A DNA stretch of 64,000 bases from Trichoplax sp. H2 (lineage: Eukaryota; Placozoa; Uniplacotomia; Trichoplacea), in contig NOWV01000019.1 of the NCBI GenBank assembly GCA_003344405.1, positions 310,001 to 374,000 on the forward strand, given 5' to 3'. Positions within the stretch are counted from its first letter, which is position 1; every line of letters begins with the position of its first letter. Of this stretch, positions 39,401-52,800 are shown one piece after another. Made by a program: the position numbers and the translations under genes. Under the pieces are notes generated by a model. It was not told where the DNA came from. It did no database searches and was given only the letters and a program-made list of their open reading frames with translations.

Positions 39401-40683
39401 CTTGAATACTGGTACGATAATCGGTAGCTCTCTTGTTAGATGTGGAGCCACATGAAGTAAATGCCATCTTTCGCTTAAAGCTTCACGAACGAGCTGGTAC
39501 TAATATTGTGAGAAAATGATATATATTCAAGGTATTAAAATTTTTATAACTTTTATTGAATAGCAATTTAGGTGCTTTAAAAGGAATTTCGAATTTGTTA
39601 GGGTTTCCAGACGAGTGTGAGAAATTGAGAATGACTAGTTTTATGCAAGGTTCAGGCAAAATCAATTACTTGGCAGAACAGGCGTTGGTTAACATGATGT
39701 AAGGCAAGTATAGTATAAACTCACCTGTTCTAAATCCAGGTGCAGAATTGCACTTTTTAAGTATCGAACACCACCATGGATTAGTTTAGTACTTCTACTG
39801 CTAGTTCCAGAGGCAAAATCTTCTCTTTCCACAACAGCGGTTTTTAGTCCTACGATCAAGATAGGGGTAAGAGATGGTTAGTACTTTACAGTAGACTGGT
39901 ATCTAACATTCTTTCTAGGCCGAAAGTTTTGTAGTGAAGTATAACCATTGCTATCGTAGTTTATGACAATACCATGCACCTATATAAACTAACAAACAGA
40001 CATTACGCTATGCGTTAGCTGTTACCTCTACTAGCACTATCAAGGGCAATTCCAGCGCCAGTTGCTCCACAACCAACAACTAAAACATCGAATTGATCAT
40101 CTTTCAGAGACTGCAGCTGTTCATTTCTAAAATACAAAATTGATAAAGAGTAAATAGATAGCTTGTAATTACAGCGATGTTATTTCCTGCCATAGAGCTG
40201 ACAATAACTTTGTCATGTATAATGAGTCGAGAATTTTATGATGCATTATGAGCATTTTATCACCTGAGGGGTAGAACTTTTTTGGGAGTAGGAGTTGCAG
40301 CTAGAGTCTACCAGAGAAAGATAAAAGTAGTATTTTTATAATGATGGCATGTTCAATGCTAAATATCATCTACAGAATAGCTGTCCGATCACTTCAAATA
40401 TGTAAAATTGTAAAAAATAGAAACTCCATTTGCAAGAGTTTTTTCAACTAAAGTCAGACTTTGAAGAGATAGCTCTATCAGAGTTGATTGATATTTCTAG
40501 CGTTGACATAATCCGAGCGTTACAGAAAGGAATTTTACCCTATCATTACATTCTAACTGACTATAAACGTCCGTAGACAATGTCATACGTATTTCTACTT
40601 GCCTTCATTCCTCTTGATTTCGAATAATATAAAGCTAGTCCTGTTGTAGTTGCTATTCCGGTGGCTGCCAATATACGAATCAT
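36500..40683 (-). CDS. GPD2: Mitochondrial FAD-dependent glycerol-3-phosphate dehydrogenase, complete, 14 exons
   Basis: The enzyme oxidises glycerol 3-phosphate to dihydroxyacetone phosphate on the outer face of the inner mitochondrial membrane and passes electrons to ubiquinone. Exons (minus): 40603-40683, 40264-40307, 40026-40126, 39725-39849, 39402-39499, 39119-39282, 38819-38939, 38558-38740, 38276-38346, 38052-38174, 37586-37899, 37183-37476, 36776-37057, 36500-36619; 2121 nt, 706 residues (human protein ~727), with all phases matching. Features in order: hydrophobic N-terminus ([17 protein letters not shown]), FAD motif [14 protein letters not shown] (~58-71), [70 protein letters not shown], then EF-hand 1 ([12 protein letters not shown], ~618-629) and EF-hand 2 ([12 protein letters not shown]). 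Both EF loops keep the acidic 1/3/5/12 or equivalent positions, so Ca2+ control is likely retained. The first intron may use a GC donor. Confidence 0.97.
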
Positions 40684-43439
40684 CGTGGTAATCTATCCGT
40701 ATAGAAATAAAATTAAATGCCTGTGATCAGAAATGAAAATGCTTGTATCAGCATTCATGATCTCTGACGCTTTACAAAATTATCTATGAGATACCGTATC
40801 ATGCTATCATGACACAAGTTGTACAGATTCCAGTATTAAATTGATTTTCAAATTGATCTAACGTAGATCATGGATACTCGCTGTACACTAGTAGTGTATG
40901 CAATAAAAGGGAAACAAGATAACACTTTGTCTACTGATGGCCCTCAACCTAGAAAGAGATTGGACGATACAGCTCGATGTCCTGCATTCATTCGCCTCTA
41001 CTGTACATACAACAACATTCATCAATCTAATCTAATTTATGTAACTGGCAACTTATTTTGATTTACATTATGCAAAGAACAATCCTGATATTAGTATTCT
41101 ATCGTAGTTATCAACTAAGGCGATATGATAAATGACCACAGACCTTCAATTCCTGACTGATTTGTCATCAACTACCTGGATGTGTCTTTTAGGTTGTAAA
41201 TAATGCAAAACTTGATCGTTCTTGGCATTTATATAAGCTAGCTACAATACAAACATTGTAAGACGCGATAAGTGACGACTGTAAGAAAATGGAAGGCATC
41301 ATCGATGTCAACCTTCTAGGTTTATTACAGTGTTTAGGACCCTTGATGCAATTGAATACCAATTATAAATTATTTCCCCATGAATTGGATTAGTAATCCA
41401 TACCAGGCATATTTTCCATGCTTGCTATGTGTCAATAAAGGACCGATACGGGCTAGTGAAATTACTGTACAGCTTGTGATAAGTAGGGAATGGTCCCAAC
41501 TATTATTTTTATTGTAGCTCAACAACATGCTAATTAAAAAACATTGATGATTCCGTAAGGAAAAGTGATCAGATGGAGTCATGCAATAGAAGCTTTCACC
41601 ATCCTTGCTACTTTACATAAATACAATTTTTCTATCGTGCCAATACGAGTGGATGATGACTTTGCATCGAGGGACGCTTTTCAAGTATAGAAACGTAAAA
41701 ACAATAACCTTGTATGTATCTGGTTCACTGTTGCCAAAAATCAGGATTACATTGACTTATAAGGAAATAGCGATACAGTCAAGACTAGTGCTTTATAAGC
41801 TGTAGTACTGTCAATCCATGGTAAGTGCAGGGATAAGCCGATGATAGTGATTAGCGTCCAAGTGCTCGTTGATGCCATTCTCGGGAGTTTCTATACTCGT
41901 CAACACGCTTGTACAGTCAGTTCAGCGGAAAAAGTAATTACAGTATTGTATCTCTATCCATATTTATTCTCCTACGATGCCAAGCCTACATGATCACTGA
42001 ATGTATTTAAACTACAGTATGAATGGACAAAAATTCCATCGCTGCCGGCATCAATCTTTAGCGATAGTCCTATGTGATAATGAAATTCGCTATTTTCGAA
42101 GTGCACTTGTAGGTCACGAGAAGGTGAATTCGTAGCCGTTATTAGCTAACATAAGTAGTTAGCATTAAGAATGACCAAATCAATCCGTACAATCATGGAC
42201 TATTTTTTAAACATTACTATGTCGCATACTTGGCACAGGGAGAAAGTAAAAATGATAGTGGGGAATCAGAGATAGACGTCCATTTTCGAATCAAACTACT
42301 CCATCTATCTCAAGATGGAGTCATGTTGTATTGTGATCAAGTCAGCTGCGAATGTAATCTGATCGCGTGTAAAAATAATAGCACAGTATCGAGTAGAATG
42401 GTTGAAATCTAATCCAAGGGCTCGTCTATGATCACGCAAAAGTACTGTCTTTGATTGATGCTGTATTTCTTTCTTTTTTTTAACATTCAAGCGATCGATG
42501 TCGAGCAAAGCAATAGCAAGAAGATGTCAATAAACACGGGCATTCGAGCATCAATGGTGCTGTATGCTGTTTGAATCACTTGTCCGTGGGTATACGTTGA
42601 TGATGCTATGACGTCGATTCATTTAGTTCAACGTGTCTGCAGACAATCATGAATCCTAAGGTAAATCATTGAAGCATGGCCGGTCTTGATGTTGACTTAG
42701 AATGGAGAAATACGGATAGGAAAAGTCATGGAAAAAAGGAAAGAGGCATTCAGACCTCAGCACGTTGTACTACAGTCTAGCAATGATGCGATCATCAGCC
42801 CTTCCCTTCTTTCCTATTCATCCATAAACATGTTTCCAAGATAACAACAGTATAAGGCTATTGGCTGGTAAATTGGATAAACAATGTCGGCCAAGCTAGC
42901 ACGCTTTGCAGAGGTTTACTAATCCATTTGTCAAGGTGCACCTTACCCCAGCAGTGGGTAGAAAGCTTACTGATGACTTTAGATCGTTGTCGACTTACTG
43001 TATTGTCAACTATTTCAACATGGACAAGAAAGGTTGCGTCCATGCAGGCCCATCAAGTCCCTTATCTCTTCTCTTGTCAAATCCATGATCGCGATTGGAT
43101 TGATGATTCTATCATCATTTCAATCTTCTCTTTTCCTCATTGACAACTCATTCTAGGAGAAAGAATTGTTAAATTATTCATGAATCATTACCTAATGGGC
43201 GATTTCTTGTCGGTACGAAATGAAATTGGAAATAGTCAAGACGTTGTTGATGGCGGGCAAGACGATCTGCAACACGACGAAAACACTTGACTCAATCAGT
43301 CAAGAAGAGCAATGCGATTGAATAGGAAGTCAATTGGGAACCAGTGCAACAATAACTATGTATAATTAATAGGTAGATTGCATTCCACCCTGTCAATCTT
43401 TCAATCAAAGCTTGTAATGATAATTTCTCCTCTTGAATC

Positions 43440-43760
43440 CGATGCAAGGACGAATGGAGGACAAGGAAGTCTTGGTCAAAGGCTTGTTGACGATGTGCCG
43501 ACTAGGCTGTCCTGGCCTGCCTGACCGGTATTGTCATCAACCGCTTGATGACGCAATGGGTAAGGTCGGCTTGACGGTGAACGTCAGCCTTGCCCATGGG
43601 TCAATCGACTAGGCCGGTGACGCCTGTTGGCGTTGTCAGTCAAATCGCTCGTGTGGCTTTCGTAACCTACAGTGTGTGGTGAAAGCGTGGCGGTGAGTGA
43701 CGATCCACTGATGGTGGCGGGGTCACGCGCGCTATGACGTCATACGCGTGGTCCATTCAG
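43440..43760. promoter_or_regulatory. CpG-containing GC-rich patch with a TGACGTCA palindrome
   Basis: Within strongly AT-rich DNA this 320-bp stretch is visibly GC-rich and contains many CpG steps. It includes an imperfect inverted repeat around 43556-43600 (ATGGGTAAGGTCGGCTTGAC against GTCAGCCTTGCCCAT) and TGACGTCA at 43735-43742, the consensus CRE/ATF site. It directly precedes the minisatellite. Regulatory function is inference; it could equally be the end of a mobile element. Confidence 0.35.
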
Positions 43761-43779
43761 CAACAATAAACAGCCAATC

Positions 43780-44225
43780 CAATGACTGCCATCTTCTCCA
43801 GGCTTGCGTTGATTGGGTCCGGATCGGCCTGGGTACCAGTACCGTGGTTGCGATCTTCTCCTGGCTTGCGTTGTACAGTACTGTACTGTACTGTATTGGA
43901 GAACAACAATTGGGTCCAGATCGGACCGGGTACCAGTACCGTGGTTGCCATCTTCTCCTGGATTGCGTTGTACTGTACTATACTGTATTGGAGAACAACA
44001 ATTGGGTCCAGATCGGACCGGGTACCAGTACCGTGGTTGCCATCTTCTCCTGGCTTGCGTTGTACTGTACTGTACTGTATTGGAGAACAACAATTGGGTC
44101 CGGATCGGACCGGGTACCAGTACCGTGGTTGCCATCTTCTCCAGGCTTGCGTTGTACACTGGACAGGGGAACAACAATTGGGTCCGGCTCGGACCTGGTA
44201 CCAGTACAGTGGTTGCCATGGGTGC
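43780..44225. repeat. GC-rich minisatellite, five units of ~84-97 bp
   Basis: The landmark GGGTACCAGTACCGTGGTTG occurs at 43831, 43928, 44020, 44112 and (as TGGTACCAGTACAGTGG) 44196, giving spacings of 97, 92, 92 and 84. Units also share ATTGGGTCCGGATCGGACC, CCATCTTCTCCTGGCTTGCG and a variable run of TACTG units. Because 92 is not a multiple of three, the same peptides appear in different frames of successive units, which creates long but meaningless ORFs on both strands. Confidence 0.92.
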
Positions 44226-46809
44226 TAGTTGCTATTCCTGTTGACCACGTCGTATTCTTGGTTTCGTCATGGATTGCAACAGCAACAAACTGTCGCGACT
44301 CTACAGTATTTCGGAGGCAGGAAATTGCACACTGCTTGATTACTTTGATGGACTCCGCTCTTGACTACAGTACCAACAACAATAGATTCGATGCCTTGTA
44401 CAGTATACTGCCTTTGAGCAATAATCCAAATAGTACCTACTGTACACACATAGCTCTATCGACAAGCTGCTGCAGTCAGGATAAATTCCTTGAATGCCAC
44501 AATATTAATTGTTTTGCTAGCCCATGAAATGGAATAAATTCCTCTGACAATCTTGTAGGCTCTCCGGAATAAAAATGACAAATTGTTATTCATCATCAGC
44601 GGAATACTGCACAGTACTGTACAATGGTTATTTGTCTTACAAGTCCCTAGTTAGCGCACAGAAGCTGCTTTTTATTCACCTCCAAATTACCCCATTTCCT
44701 TGCAATCCTGTCGACGCCTAATCTCGATCTTACTGCCTGATGAAAGCATAAGAATGAAGGAATCCAAGTCTATTCTATGACGTGATCCAAATCAAGCTTC
44801 CAAAATAACTCGGGCTGTATGTAGCCTCAACATATTCTTACAACAGCTACAAAAATAGCCTAGAACTTCGGTAACGGTCCTAACTATCCTACTTTATACT
44901 GTACTCCGTGTACTGTATATTAAGAGAAAGGACTATTTGACCACTGCACGCTTATATTTATTAATAAATTATAATTATTATAGTAACTCATTCGTAAGCA
45001 CGCCTCTGACTTTATAACAATCATAGAACAAGCTTCATAGCAGATTGAGCTATGACAATTAATTTTATTTTAACGGTCTCAGTGGTCCCATTCGACCAGT
45101 CTTGCATCTCTGATTTTACATACTTTGTACGCTTCAATTTATTATGCTGGCCTTCAGCATACGGAGGAAAAAATGTAAAACATGTCACAACAAGGGCTAA
45201 TGATCACTTGGACAACATCGCGCACATTTGAAAATACTTATTTCCAATCTTACATTCGTCATGGACCACTAGATGCAGTACTTACGCAAAATATAAAGTA
45301 CCTAGTGATCCTTGCGATCTTCTAGCCTATGCGTAGTTCAATCCTAATCTCTTGCTGATATCCTAGGCTGCTGCAATGATCTGAACGGCCAGCAGACCCG
45401 ATGAACGGTACACTTGAACAGCGTTTGCCGAGTCTGCACAAGAGTTCCTATCTCTCTAGCGTACTGTAATATGCGTATAAATTGCAGTACCTATCTTTTC
45501 TTTCTACGGTATTACTAAAAATCCTGGTGGTCCGTTTCTAGTAGTCATTGGCGTATACATCATCATACAGTCATAGACAACTTGAAGAGAACTCTTGTAG
45601 TGAATGACTTACTGTACTTTTACGACCATACCATCATCCTTCCAAACGGAGTATCCATCCCAAGCCCTTATGCATAATTTCTAGCGTCTATAATACTGTA
45701 CAGTACAGCGTACAGTAATGGCACGCCTTTAGTGATAGCGCTCTACAGTATATATTCTACTTTACAAAGCTCATTTGTCAAGTTCTAGCAACTTACACTA
45801 GTTACAAGCTAGCACCGTCTGATGTCAAGTATAATATTTCTACGTCGGTATAGCTCTCAAGCAGCTGCATTACCAATTGCTACCGTATCCCTTCCGATAC
45901 TACGTACTGCATCTCGTTGTTTACTGAGTGAAATAATGATTCTTGCGAAATCGCTACAATAAATAAATTATACATAATGGCTTTTTCTTACTATTATACT
46001 GTAGCTTTCACAGCTCTGTTATAAAAAGAGAAAGGACTTGAACCTTTCAAAACGTCTACTAAACAGACGATACATAAACTGACTAGCATTTACCAATCAA
46101 TAAACCAAATGTAATCTGTTTTAAACGGAGTATTTATTGACTTGCAAAGGCCTAGCCAAACGGCAAGCTTATTAATGCTAACTGTAAAGAGGCAGTGCCT
46201 TCAAATATGCGGAATATCTGTACTGAGGCTTCTTGTTGACAAGACTCAACCAGCATACGTATAGTAAACAAAATGAATCTATCGGCATCACAGGTTAATA
46301 ATAAAATAAAATACGATATGGATAAAGCAAGCAAGTTGACAACGTCAGTCTTTCTCTGACATTGTTAAATGCTAAACGAAACAAATGCTCTTTTCTTAAT
46401 AGGTAGAGCTAATCTCGCTTATCATGATGCTGGCTAATAGCTTGTAGCAATGATAACATCGGATTTCCGAGTTTGATATCCTTAGAAACAGGCGTTCTAA
46501 AAGTTTCTTTTATAAACATTTCAATCTTGAATATAATTTATCCTTAATTATATCATATTATACAAGATTACGCACTCTACTAACTAATTGTACGAGTAAA
46601 ATGTAACAGATACATAGTAAATTAAGCCTCTAGTTAGCTAAGGCAGCAAATAAAATTTTATACATCAAGTTTCTTAATAGAAGAACATTTCAGCCATTAG
46701 CTTGATATTTATACATAGAAACAGGCAAATCTAGTCAGCTGACTATTATTAGTGCTAAAACAACTTAGCGCTACGTTAATTGCTTAGAGTAGTTATAGAA
46801 CAAATAATA

Positions 46810-49800
46810 TCACTCAGTTTGTGAATCTTCTCCTTCTGAGGAAACCGTAATGCCAAATGATTTTGTAATCATATCTGTCATTTGCAGAACTAAATGCTTA
46901 TTGGCTCCACCGCGAATACTATGATCTTTGTTGGTATACGCCTACGAACCGAAAATACGGATAAAGCATATAAATGATGTAAGACTGTACAGTACCAAAC
47001 ATCGTCAAACAATTTGCTATTCCTGTTTGGCTAATTCTATAATGTCAACATTTTATTCCATGAAATTTATACTTTTCATTAAAAATAATTTAGTTTCAGA
47101 GAAAAATCTTAAATCATGAACTGAAGGTACTTCAACAAACCTGCATTCTAAAGGGAATAACTTCATTTTGTAATGCTTCTACCAAAATTGCCGTATTAGA
47201 GTAATGGACATTGTCATCACTTGTGCCATGAGCAATAAAAAATGAAACAGTTTTATTCTTGAATCCTTGCAGATTATTGACGATTGCAGATTGCTACCGT
47301 TATTACAGACAGGAATATGAGGAAATAAAAATAATAAAAAATGATTTAGTTAGGCAATCGTTACAAGGAAATATTACATCAAGACTGACGAAAGCTAGAA
47401 ACACTAAATTTACATTGTAGCCAGCGGCATTGTCGGATGGTGTTGCCAGGAAGCGCTCAGAATATATAGCATCTACACTCGAATTAATAATTAACATCAT
47501 TATAGGACATAGTTAACAATACTTTTTTTCCTAGTTGAATTCAAGGTTAATTTACCGTAGAATCCCCAATTTGCAACCGGTGCAACAGAGAACCCAATTT
47601 TGAATAAGCCCTGATTCCTACCGGTAACCATAGCCGTCATGTAACCACCGTAGGACTAATAAATTAATATTAAAAAATATAAGACCAAATATTCCATCTA
47701 TTAATGTCAGCTGGACTCATAACGCTAAATATTTTACAGAACTAAAATCGTTAAATGCTACAATCGATAGTTACAGCCGTGATATTAACTGATTCTTGTA
47801 GCATAATCTAGTTAAATCGACTCGGACAGTAAATCAACTGTTGCATTCTAGCGATAATAGCCTCAAAACATATGCTCAAAATAACTCACCCAGCCAAACA
47901 TGCAAATCTTATCTGGATCGACGTAGCTTTGTTGACGTAGGTATCTGACCAAGGGAGTAATATGATTACTGGATAATGACACTTTATATTATATGTTCGA
48001 TATTTCAATCAAATTTTTAAACGTCACTAGTACCTAAATACATTGAGGAAGTCGTCTGACTCTAAAAGTCCAATTTTTCTATATGTTAAGAACTTAAACC
48101 TACAAACCAGAGTAAGCACCAAGTGAAAGATGAGGACAAGCTGTAACTTCTTTTATATATACATATAGTTCAGAATATTAATATTAAGATGAACAGTTAC
48201 ATCAACTGCAATATAAAATGTTACAAATTACTTAATTGAACAGTTACAAGTGCAGAACATTGATTAATTAGTGTCCTTTCATTTTAATAGAGAGCAATGT
48301 ATCTGACTAAATTCATAAAATTGTATCAAAGTTTCATAGCGTACTTGTTGCCTCGGTAACCCGTTCCACGTGGATCAACTCTGATCACTACCATTTGAAG
48401 GGTTGTTGAAAAGTATTGCGGAAATCCGAGTGACCATGAAGTTTTAACCTGCGATATTTGTGCGGAAACGTAAGACTGTTGCTCTAATCTATCACAATAA
48501 ATTAAATATCTTCATTCAACAGTAAATATCTACTCTTACAGTTTGAGAACCAGGCCCTCCATACCTAATGTGATAACATGAATAATGATAAAAAGAAGTT
48601 AACATTTAGTTCATAAGCTGGTTGTACATTTTGCAAAAATATCTTTATTTGATTTTCAATACTTACACATATAGCATAACTGGATATCTTTTATTAGCGT
48701 CAAAGAGTGGAGGCCGGTATTCAATAGCATTTAATTCTATTCATAAAATTATTCGTGTCATAAGCTCCATTACAGTGTTAAAAAATGCACGCTTACATAA
48801 TCTGTCAAATCATCAAAATTTGCCTGGACTTACTGTAACCATTGCTATTAATTTGGTAAATATGACGTTCAGCCAATTCATGCTCAGATAATTTAGTAGC
48901 TAGTTCAGTGTTGTTTTCTAGCAAGGTCTCTAAAATAACCCATTTACAATATTGTCTTACAGCAAAAGTCGATACCAAGAATGCAATATATCAAAGATGC
49001 ACTATTTATATTGATTTAGGTAACTGCACAAATACTTACTGTCACTTGTCGCTGTAGTAACTACGTAATAAGATGGGATATTCGGGCCTGCAGTTGTTAT
49101 ACAAGAATAAAACGTTAAAATAATCTAGAATTGAAAATATTGTGTAGATATTTCAATCGTACCTAAGCACCGTAAGAAATAAAAGGATGCCTGAGAACTA
49201 AAGGTAGCCGAAAAATAGGAGTAGGTACCTAGAGAAGAAATGTCCAAATTATTACAACTGTAATAATACTAAGCGTATAGTAAATAATTTGATATTAAAA
49301 AATGATAGCGAAAAGAAATTCTCAAATATATACCACTTTGGAACATGTTACAGGTCAGACAAGTTACTGTTGGACTTGCACTTGTCGTGGCGCTATAAAG
49401 TAAAAATAATATTTACAACCAACGAAATAATAATTCTTGAAGCAACCTACTACAGTAAGCATCGAACTAGATTTATAACAAAAAATTACGACAAGGTCAA
49501 CTTACCTATAAATATGTCTGGTTGTTGACGATTGCTTAGTACTTTGAAAATAACTACCCAGAATAAGGAAATTGTTACTTCTCCACAATTATACAACTTT
49601 CATTAAGCCATGATACACTTTAAAAGCTTTTACAGGGCACAATCAAAGTTAGCAACATTTATGATAATATTTACATCATGTCATTCGTAAGTGTCAATCC
49701 ATACAAGCTAGTGACTTCCCACTCTCCATCAGTCAAGAACTGTCTAAAATTCGTCTATAAGAGCATAAAGCGGTTGAGTAATTAAACATATTTTCGACTT

Positions 49801-52800
49801 TAAGCAGCGATTATTAGCACTTGCTATATTTATAACATCAGTTGCCTTACCGATATAACAATTTTAGCAATGTGATTAAAGGTTCCTTTATCTGCAACAG
49901 CTTTCGGTAAAATCGTGTATAAAGTACTACCATCAGAACTAGACAATGGTCGATACTATTTCGTGAAAGAAAGAGTTTGAGAAATACAAATTAAGAAAAA
50001 TAAATTAAATATCTCATAGATCTGCTACAATGATTTTCGTACATAGTGAAAGTCAACATATCCACCAGAAGTTGTCGATGAGGCTGCAGAAATCTATGGG
50101 ATATAAACAAATGCAAGACAAGTAAAAAAACGTTATCAACGTTGGGTCAGATCTAACGTTATAAATTAAATTAAGTCGTGATTATACCTCTGTACAGTCT
50201 CCTGTTTGAGGATTGCACGTTGTAACTGAACTGATATTTTGTAATCTATTCAACCAGTATACAATAATGGTATTGCTGTTTGGCCAGACAACATTGGTAT
50301 AGTAGTAGTTCCTACAAGAAAATGGAAAGTATTTTACATTGTCATAATGACAACTCTATATTGGAATAAAATGTAGATAACAACTAATCTTCATTGCAAC
50401 TATTTACCCATCTCCGGTAATGCGTGCCGGTGGTTGTAGAGTGACTATTCTGGAAATATTATTATTACTAATAGCCGCGACATTTAGCGTAAATTTAGGC
50501 AGCGTTGTTCCAGGCTATTTATTAAAATAAGAAAAGGTTTTATTATCTACCCATAATGACCCACGAATCTTCGAAAGCGGTAAAATATTAAAGTATTAGT
50601 TTAGAATTATAAATGTAAAGGCATTGACACCTTTGGATATGGTATACTGTGAAGTTTCGCAACATAACCATTTCTATCAGGTTCATACGTAAACCATTTG
50701 GCATGAATGATATGGCTATCATTAAAGGAAGCGTAGCACAAATACGTTGCATCTGGTGACCAGTATTTCGCATTCCCTGTACTTAATATTTCCTCTACAA
50801 TAGATCAGCATCCAATCAAAATTGTTTTATTCGCTATAACGTCTATAAACGACCGCCATCACCAAAGACTAATTGTACAACTGCGATTCATAAATGGCGT
50901 CGATCACTAATTCATACTAAAAGTCAAATTAGAGCTGCTTCCACCTAATAGATGAAGTAGAATAGATCCACTTCATGTAATCATATGCCTAGACTTACCT
51001 TCGTAGGCCCAGTCAGCAGCACCATTGTAGATTTGATCAATATTGCCATTCATAGTTACACGAAGACCACTCGCTGTAGGTGAATTCTTGATGTACAAGT
51101 CATTATTGTAAACATAAGCCTACAATAACAGCAATTAATGTAAAAAAGTAATTAGCTAAAACATGATGTGAAGCTACTTGCGTAAGTAATGTTTTTTTTG
51201 AATTACAAAAAATGGTCTATAATAATATTACCAATTTGTTGCCAGTAGGAGACCAGCTCATTTCACGTAAACGAACCCCTTGACCAGCTTCGTCTAAAAG
51301 GGTGGTGATTCTAAATTATTAAGTAAATAAATTGAAACCTTAAATATTTTTTTATTAGTGCACATAAAATCTAAAGTCAATTCCTTTAGATACCTTGTAG
51401 TAACATCATATAGCGCATATCTCGCGAAATATGAGTGTCGGTAGATCTATCGAAATAATAACTCGTAAGTTAGGAATAGATAATAAGCAATAAATTTATC
51501 ATTACAGACACACAGTTTTACTGGATAATATGGACAGAACGTATAATCAATCTACAGCATATACCAGCATCATTAAATTTTCGATACTAGTTTGAGCGCT
51601 ACGTACTCAGCAACGAGTAAAGCCTTGTATTTAGTATAAACTTAACAGCATTATCGCATAGAACCGAAGTTGAAAGAGTTGGAATTATTTCGAATAGATT
51701 TTCAGGTGTGACATGTATGCAGCTATTCCATTTAAACGATACTCTTATTTAATTAAAAATTAAAATTTATTATATACTATCGCATAGTGTACCTTTTTAT
51801 GATCATATGCTGCCAAGACATAACGTTGGTCACTGCTCCACCAATAAGCATAGGCAGAATAGTTTGACTACCATAAAGAATTCGAAATTAATTGCCAGAG
51901 TTAATCCATTGTGATTACTTAATTACGGTTTACACACTTAGAATAATATCATATATTTATTAATAATATAAGTACACCGGTACGATAGAACAAGGTGTGT
52001 ATGGTATGTTCTATAATTCAATTTTCTAAATTACAGCACAATGCGCATATTTAATATAGCTATTTAGGACTGTAATGGCATATTATGTAGCAATGTAATG
52101 CAATCGCAACATTTTCAAAAACCATCGGTGAAACAATTTAATCTTACCAGAAATTGGCCGACGTGATTAATTACATGGCCTTTTGCTGAAGTTAAATCCA
52201 TCTTCATCAGTTTACCTTCTTCGGTTTTGTATTCATATTCAGTATCTGTAGAAATGTAAATCGCTTCCATAACTATCTCATTTAGGGATTAAAAGAATCG
52301 ATCCAATAAAGGAATAATGTACTGCATACAAATATAGTTTAAATATGAGAACAACCTTGCGCTGTAGTATATTCTGACTTAGCATGAAAGATTTATCGCT
52401 ACAACTGATTCGAACTCAAACCGGAAGCTAAGCATTAAGATTATTAATTTTATTTTAAGCCATGCTTTGATATACCCGTGCACTGTAGTAAGCTTTAAGT
52501 ACAAGAGTATGATAATACGTTCGCACCACGCATAATCATGTCAGCCGAACTAATATTTGCATATTCGTCTATTAGTTCATAACCTTATTGCCATGTCCGA
52601 CAAGAGAAATACCAATTTAAAAAACGATATAATAACGTCGACTGATAAGCAGTACAATACTGTACTGTATAGTTTAGAAAAACAAAGATAAAACTGGGAC
52701 AGCTAGTGAGTATCTGATCGAACCACTGGTCTTACCTGAGAGCCACTTAAAATGTGGTTTCTTAGCCCTATATTCAGTACTATAAAGGGCTTCTACATTA

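Larger units (their letters stand above)
40684..46809. other. Intergenic region between GPD2 and the DPP4-like gene
   Basis: GPD2 starts at 40683 and the DPP4-like gene ends at 46810, both on the minus strand, so this holds the GPD2 promoter and the peptidase 3' UTR. I see no exon with family content. A GC-rich patch (43440-43760) and a minisatellite (43780-44225) are the only clear structures; TACTGTA/TACAGTA words are scattered from 44.3 to 46 kb. Confidence 0.6.

Noticed and set aside
43740-44527. Long overlapping ORFs (up to 259 codons) on both strands
   Set aside because: They lie in a 92-bp minisatellite whose unit is not a multiple of three; identical peptides recur in different frames, so the openness comes from the repeat, not from coding.
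46024-46100. tRNA-like piece on the minus strand (T-arm AAAGG-TTCAAGT-CCTTT and anticodon stem CGTCT/AGACG with a TTA anticodon)
   Set aside because: No D-arm or acceptor stem can be formed with the flanking bases; at best a relic or chance, not a functional suppressor tRNA.
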